Assembly: GCA_005788585.1 (NCBI GenBank)
Contig: SYBY01000104.1
Location: forward strand, 1-11,772
DNA from: Actinomycetota bacterium
Lineage (GTDB): Bacteria; Actinomycetota; Thermoleophilia; Solirubrobacterales; Solirubrobacteraceae
Reading direction: 5' to 3'
Length of the DNA stretch: 11,772 nucleotides
Under the pieces are notes generated by a model. The model did no database searches. It worked only from the letters and a program-made list of their open reading frames with translations, and was not told where the DNA came from. The translations under genes and the position numbers were made by a program. Shown piece after piece: positions 1 to 6,423 of the stretch (within the stretch, counting starts at the first letter, position 1; each line of letters starts with the position of its first letter).

Positions 1-112
1 CCTGGTAGTGGTAGACGCCCTGCACGAACGCGTTCGCGCAGTTGCCGACGCCGATGATCGCGACGCGGACCTTGTCGTGCTGGTAGCGGCCCGAGCCGTT
101 CGTTGCACTCAT
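1..112 (-). CDS. ino1: myo-inositol-1-phosphate synthase, N-terminal fragment
   Basis: Only the first 37 codons are in the window; the gene continues past the left edge. The enzyme converts glucose-6-phosphate to inositol-phosphate with NAD in the cytoplasm and is the first step of inositol lipid synthesis in actinobacteria. The visible peptide has a short polar leader and then VRVAIIGVGNCANAFVQGV. That is a Rossmann beta-strand with the G-V-G-N-C nucleotide-binding turn typical of actinobacterial Ino1 proteins. The ATG at 112 is chosen because the Rossmann strand follows about 14 residues later. An AGAAGGGA sequence lies about 14 bases upstream, a rather long but usable spacing for a ribosome binding site. 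The next gene upstream is a CDP-alcohol phosphotransferase, which fits an inositol phospholipid role. Family assignment is strong for such a short piece. Another Rossmann dehydrogenase is possible but less likely. Confidence 0.82.
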   Translation of the reverse strand, partial: MSATNGSGRYQHDKVRVAIIGVGNCANAFVQGVYHYQ

Positions 113-187
113 GCTGTCTGGGGACTTCCCTTCTGAGAAAGTTCGGGGGATGGACGCTCGGCCGGCGGGGGCGGCGCCAGCCCTTAC

Positions 188-206
188 GGACCCCAGAGCG
201 GGGTCC
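188..206 (-). other. short perfect hairpin between the CDP-alcohol transferase gene and ino1
   Basis: GGACCCC at 188-194 pairs perfectly with GGGGTCC at 200-206 around a 5-base loop. It lies 15 bases past the stop codon of the upstream gene and about 75 bases before ino1. No T-run follows on either strand, so it is not a classical terminator. It could be a weak actinobacterial-type terminator, an attenuator or an mRNA stability element that separates ino1 expression from the gene before it. Confidence 0.35.
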
Positions 207-220
207 CGGTTACACCTCGG

Positions 221-868
221 TCACACGGCCTCGTCGTCGACGGGCGTGATCGGCTCAGCCGCAACGGGCCGGTTGAGCTGCCCGCGGACGTGGAAGATGC
301 GCTGGAGGAACGTGATCGTCCCGAGCACCGCAAGGACGTACACCGCGGCCTCCAGGGCCTCGTCGACGCCGATGCCGAAGAGGAGGATGCCCGCGGAGAG
401 GATCGCCACCCGCGCTGCGCGATTGCCGAACCCGACCTTGCACTCCACGCCGAGGGCCTCGGCGCGTGCACGAGTGTACGAGACCATCAGGGACGCGACC
501 GCGGCCGCCACGACGCCGAACACCGCAAGCTCGTTCGCCTCGCTCGCGAAGTACACGCCGATCGCGGCGAGCATGATGCCCTCCTCGATGCGGTCGAGCG
601 TCGAATCGAGGAACGCGCCGAACGGCGTGCCCTTGCCGCTCATCCGCGAGTAGCGCCCGTCGAGCGTGTCGCAGACCGAGCCGACGATGAACGCGATGCC
701 GCCGAGGATCCACATCTCCTGCCACACGAGGACGGCGGCGACGACGCAGAGCACGAGCCCGGTGAGGCTGATGGCGTTCGGGGTCAGGCGCGACTCGATG
801 AGCCGGTTGCGCACCTGGTCGTTCATGAGCTGCGGCCGGGGCCGCGCTCCTTCGGCAGGGGAGGACAT
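221..868 (-). CDS. CDP-alcohol phosphotransferase, probable phosphatidylinositol-phosphate synthase
   Basis: A 215-residue integral membrane enzyme. The diagnostic CDP-alcohol motif D-x2-D-G-x2-A-R-x8-G-x3-D-x3-D is present at residues 67-92: D67, D70, G71, R75, G84, D88 and D92 are all in place, with serine (S74) where alanine is usual. About five or six hydrophobic segments follow or flank it. The family transfers a phospho-alcohol from a CDP-lipid. The adjacent ino1 makes inositol phosphate the likely acceptor, giving phosphatidylinositol phosphate. Archaetidylinositol-phosphate synthase and phosphatidylglycerophosphate synthase are the alternatives. The ATG at 868 is 11 bases after the stop of the PAP2 gene. 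There is no clear ribosome binding site, but a TAGGCT hexamer ends 8 bases upstream. Family certain; substrate inferred from context. Confidence 0.88.
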   Translation of the reverse strand: MSSPAEGARPRPQLMNDQVRNRLIESRLTPNAISLTGLVLCVVAAVLVWQEMWILGGIAFIVGSVCDTLDGRYSRMSGKGTPFGAFLDSTLDRIEEGIMLAAIGVYFASEANELAVFGVVAAAVASLMVSYTRARAEALGVECKVGFGNRAARVAILSAGILLFGIGVDEALEAAVYVLAVLGTITFLQRIFHVRGQLNRPVAAEPITPVDDEAV

Positions 869-876
869 AGCTGCGA

Positions 877-882
877 AGCCTA
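877..882 (-). promoter_or_regulatory. candidate -10 element for the CDP-alcohol transferase gene
   Basis: TAGGCT on the minus strand, ending 8 bases before the ATG at 868 and overlapping the TAG stop of the PAP2 gene. No convincing -35 is visible. Support comes mainly from the same arrangement at other genes here. If real, the transcript would be leaderless or nearly so. Confidence 0.35.
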
Positions 883-1701
883 GGCCGCAGCCGGTTCGGC
901 TGCGCGTGACAGCGCGGGCGCGGCGTCCGGATCGGTGTCGGGATCGCCGCGGAACGCCCACACCGGGCGCAGCTGGGCGAGCAGCAGGGCGATCAGTGCG
1001 CCGGCGCCGGCGGTGAGCGCGCCGAGGAACGCGTCCGCGAGGAAGTGGTTGGCCGTCACGACGATCACGAAGGTGACGAGCAGCGGGTACGTCGCCCAGA
1101 AGATCTTCACGGCGCGGCGCTTGGCCAGCAGCGCCAGCGGCCACCCGATCATGAGCGAGAAGCCGACGTGCATCGAGGGCACCGCGGCGTACGGGTTGAA
1201 GAGCGCGTCGATGGTGACGCTGTCCTGCGGGATGTTCGTGAAGTCCTCGACGGTGTCGTGGAAGCCCCACTCGGGGAAGAAGCGTGGCGGCGCGGTCGGG
1301 TAGACGACGTAGCCGATGAGCGCGATGAAGAACGCCGCAAGGAACATGTTGCGCACGAAGTAGAACGTCGAGTTGCGCATCAGGTAGATCCAGACGAGGC
1401 AGCCGAGCGTCACGGTGGTCTGCGCGTTGATGTACATCCAGCTCGCGGCGTCGACGATCCAGCTCTCGCCGGCCACGAGGGCCTGCAGGCCGGGCTCGAC
1501 GAAGACGTTCAGCGTGCGCTCGACGTCGATGAGCGCACGCGCGTTGTCGAACGCGATGGCCGCGGACTCGGGCGTGTTGACCCACCCGCGGGTGTAGCGG
1601 TAGGCGTAGTAGGCGGCGGCGAAAAGCAGGAGCTGCCGAGCGAGATCGACGTAGCCCTGCGGAAACAGCCGCGCCTGGATCCGGTGCAGGCGGGGGGACA
1701 T
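880..1701 (-). CDS. PAP2-superfamily membrane phosphatase/phosphotransferase, Aur1-like
   Basis: A 273-residue protein with about six membrane segments. It carries the PAP2 catalytic signature in the Aur1 (inositol phosphorylceramide synthase) style: PTAPPR at residues 135-140, PSMHVGFS at 175-182 with H178, and ANHFLADAFLG at 217-227 with H219 and D223. H178, H219 and D223 would form the usual His-His-Asp site facing the outside of the membrane. Known relatives either dephosphorylate lipid phosphates or move a phosphoinositol head group. The position directly before a CDP-alcohol transferase and ino1 suggests work on an inositol lipid. It could be the phosphatase that turns phosphatidylinositol phosphate into phosphatidylinositol, or an inositol-phosphate transferase; the sequence does not decide. 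The C-terminal tail is proline- and alanine-rich and probably cytoplasmic. ATG at 1701 chosen; no ribosome binding site, but a good promoter sits just upstream. Confidence 0.87.
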   Translation of the reverse strand: MSPRLHRIQARLFPQGYVDLARQLLLFAAAYYAYRYTRGWVNTPESAAIAFDNARALIDVERTLNVFVEPGLQALVAGESWIVDAASWMYINAQTTVTLGCLVWIYLMRNSTFYFVRNMFLAAFFIALIGYVVYPTAPPRFFPEWGFHDTVEDFTNIPQDSVTIDALFNPYAAVPSMHVGFSLMIGWPLALLAKRRAVKIFWATYPLLVTFVIVVTANHFLADAFLGALTAGAGALIALLLAQLRPVWAFRGDPDTDPDAAPALSRAAEPAAA

Positions 1702-1710
1702 GGCGCGCTG

Positions 1711-1740
1711 AGCATGTTAACCGCTTGTGACGGCGGTCAA
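1711..1740 (-). promoter_or_regulatory. candidate sigma-70-type promoter for the PAP2 gene
   Basis: On the minus strand TTGACC (1740-1735) is followed after 18 bases by CATGCT (1716-1711), and the ATG begins 10 bases after that hexamer. The -35 matches TTGACA at five of six positions. It overlaps the stop codon of the preceding GT-C-like gene, so the PAP2 gene may be transcribed independently with almost no 5' leader. Confidence 0.45.
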
Positions 1741-3317
1741 TCGGCGGCGGCTGTGCACACCGGGCCGCGGGAGACGGCCCGCCGCAGGCTGAACCGCGCC
1801 CGGACGACGACGCGGCCGGCACTGCGCGCGTGAACCACGGTCCACCCCTTGGTGCTCTCGGCGAGACACGCACTCCCGTGCTCGATGGTCCAGTACGGGC
1901 TCCAGCGCACCTTGATCAGCGCGACGCCTGCGCGGCGCATCCGGACGGTGAACGACTGCGGCCCGAGCCGCTCCACCCGTGCGGCGGTTCCGCTGAGCAC
2001 GCCACCGCCCCGCACCTCGTAGACCTGCCAGTCCGCAGTGCGCCACACCGGTCGCAAGTACGCCGGGCGGGTCGCGATCACCCGCGCTTCGGCGTGCGCG
2101 CTGGGGTCCAGCGGCACGTCCGGGACTGCGACGAACCGCACGCCCTGGTGCAGGAGCCAGCGCCGGTAGCTCTCCGCAGTCAGCTGATCGTCGCGGGTGC
2201 CGTGGAACAGGCCGTGGTACTTGGTGTCCAGTTGGGTCAGCCAGCCGCGTGCCAGCGGGTACCGGCGGGCGACGTGCACGGCCTCCCAGTGCAGGCGGGT
2301 GAACGGGATCTCGATGCGGTCGGCAGCGCTCGCGCGCCCTTCGAGGAACCCGAGGAGCGGCGCGAAGTACGCGGCCTGGCCGCTGGGGTCCGTGGCGCCC
2401 TTCGCCGTCTCGCGCACGGGGGCGTACCACTGCCAGGCGATCAGCGGGACGGCGGCGAGCGAGAGCGCCCGGGTCGGCACGCGTCCGTACGCCGCGCACA
2501 CCAGGACGGGCCCGGCGAACATCGCGCCGAGCCGGCTGGCGTTCCCGCCCATCGGCGAGGCGACCGCGAAGGCCAGCAGCGCGGAGGCGATGTACAGCGC
2601 CGCGGCCACGCGGATCGTGCGCTCGCGGGCCGGGACCAGCCACAGGACGAGCCCGCTGAAGAGCACGATCGCGGTCAGGGCTCCGGTGCTGAACGGCTGG
2701 CGTCCGCCTTCGGGGAACGTGACCGCGAGCAGCATCGCGGGCGTCATGGCCGCCGCGGCAATCGCCAGTCCGAGGGGGCGGCGCCGTGCCAGCCAGTCGG
2801 CGATCGCGCACATCGCCAGGAACAGCCCGGCGACCGGGGAGGCGAGCGTGCAGCCCACGGCCAGGAGCACCGCCGCCCGCGGCCGCGCCAGCTGCACGGC
2901 GTGGACGCAGGCCAGGCCGAAGGTGACGCCCAGGCCGAAGGTCAGCCGCCCGATGAGCAGGTCGGTCGCGGTGGCCGCCGCGAACCACAGCGCGCCCCAG
3001 CGCGCGGCCTGGCTGTCTGCGCCGAAGGCGTGACGGACGATGCGGGCGAACAGCACCGCGGACACCACGGCGGCGAGCGCGCCGGCCAGCCGCGGCCCGA
3101 TCGCGGCGCCCAGTGGCGGGAAGAGGATCGAGTACCCGGGTGTGTGGTGGCCGCCGAACCAGAAGCCGTTCCACACCGTGAAGCCCTCGCGTGCAAAGAG
3201 GTCGGTGCGGTAGGCCTGCGCGGCGAGGTCCGGCGTCGGCGGCGCGAACGCGAACCAGAGTGCGGCCAGGGCGGCGGCGAGCGCGCAGGGCGCGAGCAGG
3301 TCGGCGTGCCGGCGCAT
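1737..3317 (-). CDS. GT-C-like polytopic membrane protein, second of a tandem pair
   Basis: A 526-residue protein with roughly ten hydrophobic segments in the first 300 residues and a soluble C-terminal part. After the first membrane segment comes PDLAAQAYR (D30), then WFGGHHTPGYSILFPPLGA (53-71). This Asp-containing loop followed by an Y-x-PPL-type motif is the layout of GT-C glycosyltransferases and the PTPS_related/YfhO-like membrane proteins. It is paralogous to the gene at 3415-4941 over its full length. Shared blocks include LASPVAGLF, GGNA-S/T-RLG, PLARGW, YRRWL and VWRT-x-DW. Two C-terminal cysteines (C484, C521) match a pair in the paralog. ATG 3317 is chosen because it aligns with the paralog's MRR start and has TACGGT 9 bases upstream. 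A TTG at 3350 would add 11 residues. A sugar-transfer role, perhaps on inositol lipids, is an inference; no acceptor can be named. Confidence 0.85.
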   Translation of the reverse strand: MRRHADLLAPCALAAALAALWFAFAPPTPDLAAQAYRTDLFAREGFTVWNGFWFGGHHTPGYSILFPPLGAAIGPRLAGALAAVVSAVLFARIVRHAFGADSQAARWGALWFAAATATDLLIGRLTFGLGVTFGLACVHAVQLARPRAAVLLAVGCTLASPVAGLFLAMCAIADWLARRRPLGLAIAAAAMTPAMLLAVTFPEGGRQPFSTGALTAIVLFSGLVLWLVPARERTIRVAAALYIASALLAFAVASPMGGNASRLGAMFAGPVLVCAAYGRVPTRALSLAAVPLIAWQWYAPVRETAKGATDPSGQAAYFAPLLGFLEGRASAADRIEIPFTRLHWEAVHVARRYPLARGWLTQLDTKYHGLFHGTRDDQLTAESYRRWLLHQGVRFVAVPDVPLDPSAHAEARVIATRPAYLRPVWRTADWQVYEVRGGGVLSGTAARVERLGPQSFTVRMRRAGVALIKVRWSPYWTIEHGSACLAESTKGWTVVHARSAGRVVVRARFSLRRAVSRGPVCTAAAD

Positions 3318-3326
3318 CGCGCGGCA

Positions 3327-3332
3327 ACCGTA
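3327..3332 (-). promoter_or_regulatory. candidate -10 element for the second GT-C-like gene
   Basis: TACGGT on the minus strand ends 9 bases before the ATG at 3317. No Shine-Dalgarno sequence is seen between them. It lies in the 10-base loop of an 8-base inverted repeat (3318-3325 and 3336-3343). The repeat is so G+C-rich that it may be chance. The hexamer supports ATG 3317 over the TTG at 3350. Confidence 0.35.
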
Positions 3333-3414
3333 GGCGCCGCGCGGGTGCAACGGCGTGAAGATCCTGATGCGCCGCAGGAAAGGGTCGCTGAGCGGGCGGG
3401 CGGGATGGGTTTCC

Positions 3415-4941
3415 CTAGGTCGATCGGCAGCGCGGGCCGGTCAGCGAGGCCCGCAGCCGGATCTCCCCCGGGGCGACGACGCGCAGCGCGATGAACCCGT
3501 CACGCGTCTCCTCCACGCAGGCGAAGCCCGACGCCACGCGCCACCACCGGCTGTGGCGCACCCGCAGGCGCACCATCCCGGGCACCGACGCCTGGAGGGT
3601 CACCGACTGCATGTCCGTGTCGACGACCCGCGCCACCCCTGTCGCCATCGGCGGAGCGCCGCGGACCGCGAAGACCCGCCAGTCGCCGGTCCGCCACACC
3701 TCGCGCAGCCAGGGCGGCGGGCGGCGCAGGAAGCGCGCCTCGGGTTCGCTGGCCGGGTCGATCGGCGCGTCGGGCAGCGCGACGAACCGCACCGCGCGCG
3801 CGTGCAGCCAGCGGCGGTAGGCGGCCGGGTCCAGCTCGGACTCGTAGAAGTGGGGACCGTCGGCGCGGTCGAGCTGGCGCTCCCAGCCGCGGGCCAGGGG
3901 CACCGACCGGGCGACGTACAGCGCTTCGCCCTTGTCGGCGGTCGGGACGACCTCCACGCGGAACGGTCGCCCGGAGTGCGCGCCCAGGAACTCGACGAGC
4001 GGCGCGTGGAAGGACGCACGCAGCGCGGGGTCGTCGCGGCCGCGCAGGAAGTCGGCGGCGGGCGGGTACAGCGACCACCAGAGCAGCGGGATGGCCGCGA
4101 TCGCCAGCGCCCGATCGCGGCGGCCGGCCAACGCCAGCGCCAGGACGGGGCCGGCGAACAGCCCGCCGAGCCGGGTCGCGTTGCCGCCTACGGCGGTCGG
4201 CAGCGCGAAGGCCAGGACGAGCAGCACGCCGTACAGCACGACGCCCACGCGCAGGACCCGCTCCTCAGCGGGCAGGAGCACGCCCACGAGCACCACCGCG
4301 GCGAGCCCGGGCCAGAACGCGCCCGGGGCGAACGGGAAGGTCCCACCCTCCCCGAACAGCACGTTCAGGACGAGGATCGGGACCAGCGCGGCGGTGGCGA
4401 GCCCCACTCCGAGCCGCAGCCGCCTCTGCGCCAGCCCCCAGGCGACCGCGCCGAGCGCGGCGAACAGCCCGGCGACCGGACTCGCCAGCGCACTGCAGAC
4501 CGCCAGGACGCCGGCGGCCGCCCGCCGGTCGCGGCTCAGCGCGAGCGCGGCTCCGAGTGCGACCGCCATCCCAAGCAGGAACGTGATCCTGCCCGTCCAC
4601 AGCGCCGCCACCGCGACGGCGGCGAACCAGACGGCGGCGAGACGGCCGGCGTCGCCGCGATGCGTGATTGCCAGCCGCTCGAAGAGGAACGCCGCCGCGA
4701 CCACCGCGAGTGCGCCCACGACGCGTGCGCCCAGGAGCGCACCGAGGGGTGGGTACAGCACGCTGTACGCGGGCAGCTCATGCCCGGCGAACCATCCGGC
4801 GTCCCAGAGCCACGCGCCCTCCTCGCGGAGGATCTCGGCGCGGTACAGCTGCGCGATGAGATCCGCGCTGCGTGGCGCGAGCAGGAGGTACACCGCCGCG
4901 CCGAGGGCCGCGACGATCCAGGCGGGGGGAAGGCGCCGCAT
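3415..4941 (-). CDS. GT-C-like polytopic membrane protein, first of a tandem pair
   Basis: A 508-residue membrane protein, the upstream member of the pair. One N-terminal membrane helix is followed by ADLIAQLYR with D27, then WFAGHELPAYSVLYPPLGA (50-68), then about nine more hydrophobic stretches, then a soluble C-terminal region from about residue 300. The GT-C/PTPS_related layout is the same as in its neighbour, with shared blocks LASPVAGLF (152-160), VGGNATRLG (251-259), PLARGW (348-353) and VWRTGDW (415-421). C475 and C505 match C484 and C521 of the neighbour and could form an extracytoplasmic disulfide. The family uses lipid-linked sugars outside the membrane, and the loop aspartate would be the catalytic base. 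That activity is inferred from layout only. Start at ATG 4941, with TAGGGT 9 bases upstream and no ribosome binding site. Ninety-seven bases separate its stop from the next gene's start. Confidence 0.86.
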   Translation of the reverse strand: MRRLPPAWIVAALGAAVYLLLAPRSADLIAQLYRAEILREEGAWLWDAGWFAGHELPAYSVLYPPLGALLGARVVGALAVVAAAFLFERLAITHRGDAGRLAAVWFAAVAVAALWTGRITFLLGMAVALGAALALSRDRRAAAGVLAVCSALASPVAGLFAALGAVAWGLAQRRLRLGVGLATAALVPILVLNVLFGEGGTFPFAPGAFWPGLAAVVLVGVLLPAEERVLRVGVVLYGVLLVLAFALPTAVGGNATRLGGLFAGPVLALALAGRRDRALAIAAIPLLWWSLYPPAADFLRGRDDPALRASFHAPLVEFLGAHSGRPFRVEVVPTADKGEALYVARSVPLARGWERQLDRADGPHFYESELDPAAYRRWLHARAVRFVALPDAPIDPASEPEARFLRRPPPWLREVWRTGDWRVFAVRGAPPMATGVARVVDTDMQSVTLQASVPGMVRLRVRHSRWWRVASGFACVEETRDGFIALRVVAPGEIRLRASLTGPRCRST

Positions 4942-4950
4942 CGGCGGCGC

Positions 4951-4956
4951 ACCCTA
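4951..4956 (-). promoter_or_regulatory. candidate -10 element for the first GT-C-like gene
   Basis: TAGGGT on the minus strand, ending 9 bases before the ATG at 4941, in the 26-base gap after the CAP-domain gene. No good -35 is seen. The arrangement matches other probable leaderless starts in the window. Confidence 0.35.
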
Positions 4957-4967
4957 TGCAACAGCGG

Positions 4968-5462
4968 CTACTTCGAGGAGAAGTTCGCCGTCAGCGCGAT
5001 GCCGGCCTCGAGGCTCATCGCCCCGTACCAGCGGCCGATCCCGATCTTCTTGAAGCGGGGGCGCATCAGCTGCGCGGCGTGACTCGGCGACTGCATCCAC
5101 ATGAGCACCGCACGGTCGGCGCGATTGCCCATGCCGTCCGGGAGCCACGCGACGGTCTCGCCGACCAGGGCGTTGCGGGCGATCTTGGCGGCGCGCACCT
5201 TGAACGGCGTGCCGTTGCCGCTGGTGTGCGAGAGGCGGTCGTACCGGAGCTGGTCGCGCGAGTGGCGGCTGGCCGCGCGAGCGAGCTTGCGGCTCGAGCG
5301 CAGCGGGCTGAGGCCGTGATCGGCGCGCAGCGCGTTGATCTTCGTCACGATCTGACGCTCGAACTCATCGTGGATCGGCGCTGCGGACGCGGCCGGTGCG
5401 CTCGCGAGCAGCGCGAGGACGGGCACGATGAGCAAGATGAGCAGCGGACGGAGTTGCGGCAC
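4968..5462 (-). CDS. secreted CAP-domain protein (SCP/PR1-like)
   Basis: A 164-residue protein starting at GTG 5462. The hydrophobic stretch LLILLIVPVLALLASAP and the ASA-AP site near residue 28 form a signal peptide. The rest is a single CAP domain. It begins with an FERQIVTKINALRADHGLSPL helix, followed by SRHSRDQL, LSHTSG (H79), VGETVAW (E102) and MQSPSHAAQLMRPRFKKIGIG (H128). Paired histidines and the glutamate mark the CAP cavity. Bacterial CAP proteins are extracellular and their roles are mostly unknown. The GTG start is fixed by AAGGAG five bases upstream, the best ribosome binding site in the window after dnaK's. The following GT-C-like gene begins 26 bases after its stop, so both may be envelope genes expressed together, but shared function is not shown. 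Confidence 0.9.
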   Translation of the reverse strand: MPQLRPLLILLIVPVLALLASAPAASAAPIHDEFERQIVTKINALRADHGLSPLRSSRKLARAASRHSRDQLRYDRLSHTSGNGTPFKVRAAKIARNALVGETVAWLPDGMGNRADRAVLMWMQSPSHAAQLMRPRFKKIGIGRWYGAMSLEAGIALTANFSSK

Positions 5463-5467
5463 AGGGT

Positions 5468-5473
5468 CTCCTT
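5468..5473 (-). promoter_or_regulatory. ribosome binding site fixing the GTG start of the CAP-domain gene
   Basis: AAGGAG on the minus strand, 5 bases before GTG 5462. It decides the start, since no ATG lies at a sensible place before the signal peptide. The 116-base gap up to the hydrolase gene otherwise holds a hairpin (5537-5570) and a TAGTCT hexamer (5536-5531) that could be its -10. Confidence 0.7.
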
Positions 5474-5536
5474 CGCTCGGCGGCGAGGTCGAGGTGTTCG
5501 AGGGAGGCTTCCGTGCCCCTGCCGCCGCGCAGACTA

Positions 5537-5570
5537 AAGCAGTCGCCGCGGATGCGGCGGCTCGCTGCTT
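5537..5570 (-). terminator. candidate terminator hairpin after the alpha/beta hydrolase gene
   Basis: On the minus strand AAGCAG (5570-5565), 5 unpaired bases, CGCCGC (5559-5554), a 4-base loop, GCGGCG (5549-5544), one unpaired base and CTGCTT (5542-5537) form a 12-pair interrupted stem. It starts 8 bases after the hydrolase stop codon. Only a short TTT follows, so termination strength is uncertain. Confidence 0.4.
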
Positions 5571-5578
5571 GCAGACAC

Positions 5579-6397
5579 CTATCCGTCCAAATGGGCGCAG
5601 ACCCGCTCGACGAGCTCCGGGCGGTCCAGCCAGGGCCAGTGCCCGGCGCCCTCCACGAGCTCCAGCCGCCCGTCGCCCAGCGCCGCGGCGTAGCCGCTGC
5701 CGAAACGTGCGGGGATATAGGGGTCGGCCTCCCCCCAGAGCACGAGCGCCGGAGCCTTGATCGTCCCGAGCGCCGAGCCCGCCGACGCGAGGGCCTCGGG
5801 CGGCGACGAGCGGTAGAGACGCAGAATCGCGCGTTGCGTCCCCTGGTCGAAGTGCGAAGCGATCTCGTCGCGGAACGCCTTGGGCAGCGACCCCCGTTTC
5901 GGCGTCGCCTCGGTGAGCGCGAGCTTCATGATCGGCCTGGCGCTGGCGAGGCCGATCGCGAACTCGCCGACGCCCGGCGTCCGCCACATCCGGGCCGTGC
6001 GGTGCCAGCGGTAGCCCGGCAGGAGCGGCACCGCATTCATCACGACCAGCCGCGACACCCGCGCCGGATTGCGCATCGCCCACACGAGGCCGACCGCGCC
6101 CCAGTCGTGGACGCACAGCCGGACCTTGTCGACCCCGACCGCGTCGAGGAAGCGGTCGAGGAAGTCGGCGTAGCCCTCCATCGTGAAGTCTCCGTCGCCG
6201 CGCTTGCCGCTGCGCCCGAAGCCGGGGAGGTCGGGCGCGAGCCCGCCGCCGCAGCGCAGGAACGGGACGAAGTCGTCGCTGGAGGTCGGCACCCCGTGCA
6301 CGTAGAGCGCGGGAACGTCATCGTCCCCGGCGCGCTGAAAGAACACCGGCTGGTCGCCCAGCTCGAGTGTTTCGGATCGGACCTCCCGCAGACCCAC
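5579..6397 (-). CDS. alpha/beta hydrolase of the epoxide hydrolase/haloalkane dehalogenase type
   Basis: A 272-residue cytoplasmic hydrolase with no signal peptide. Motifs in order: HGVPTSSDDF at 34-43 (HGxP oxyanion motif), DLPGFGRSG at 56-64, CVHDWGAVG at 95-103 with D98 as nucleophile, a cap region at about 125-205, LWGEADPYIP at 220-229 with D225 as acid, and GAGHWPW at 250-256 with H253 as base. An aspartate nucleophile in HDWG marks the epoxide hydrolase/haloalkane dehalogenase branch, not the serine esterases. Valine occupies the position after HG where dehalogenases carry the halide-binding Asn or Glu, which favours epoxide hydrolase or an unknown substrate. Cap tyrosines Y129 and Y195 could serve as the epoxide-binding pair. 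GTG 6397 is chosen because the domain begins at once and TATCTT lies 8 bases upstream. An in-frame start at 6502 would run into the divergent gene. Confidence 0.87.
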   Translation of the reverse strand: MGLREVRSETLELGDQPVFFQRAGDDDVPALYVHGVPTSSDDFVPFLRCGGGLAPDLPGFGRSGKRGDGDFTMEGYADFLDRFLDAVGVDKVRLCVHDWGAVGLVWAMRNPARVSRLVVMNAVPLLPGYRWHRTARMWRTPGVGEFAIGLASARPIMKLALTEATPKRGSLPKAFRDEIASHFDQGTQRAILRLYRSSPPEALASAGSALGTIKAPALVLWGEADPYIPARFGSGYAAALGDGRLELVEGAGHWPWLDRPELVERVCAHLDG

Positions 6398-6405
6398 GGC
6401 GTCGG

Positions 6406-6415
6406 AAGATACCCT
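6406..6415. promoter_or_regulatory. overlapping divergent -10 elements (hydrolase and glycosylase)
   Basis: On the minus strand TATCTT (6411-6406) ends 8 bases before the hydrolase GTG. On the plus strand TACCCT (6410-6415) ends 8 bases before the glycosylase GTG at 6424. The two hexamers share a TA step, so polymerase could occupy only one at a time. Neither has a good -35. Confidence 0.35.
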
Positions 6416-6423
6416 CGCGGCCC

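Noticed and set aside
869..1873. N-terminal extension of the CDP-alcohol transferase frame to 550 codons
   Set aside because: The extension is an arginine-rich shadow of the PAP2 gene. The true domain begins after ATG 868.
3318..3343. 8-base inverted repeat (CGCGCGGC and GCCGCGCG) as an operator or terminator
   Set aside because: It is built only of G and C in a very G+C-rich gap, with no T-run and no second copy, so chance is a sufficient explanation.
3318..3350. TTG start at 3350 for the second GT-C-like gene
   Set aside because: The extra 11 residues have no counterpart in the paralog, whose MRR start aligns with ATG 3317, and TACGGT lies 9 bases before that ATG. It remains possible but less likely.
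1830..5082. Long open plus-strand frames (554 and 575 codons) opposite the two GT-C-like genes
   Set aside because: Composition is low-complexity R/G/E/P/H with no motifs, while the minus-strand frames show membrane segments and paralogous blocks. They are antisense shadows caused by high G+C.
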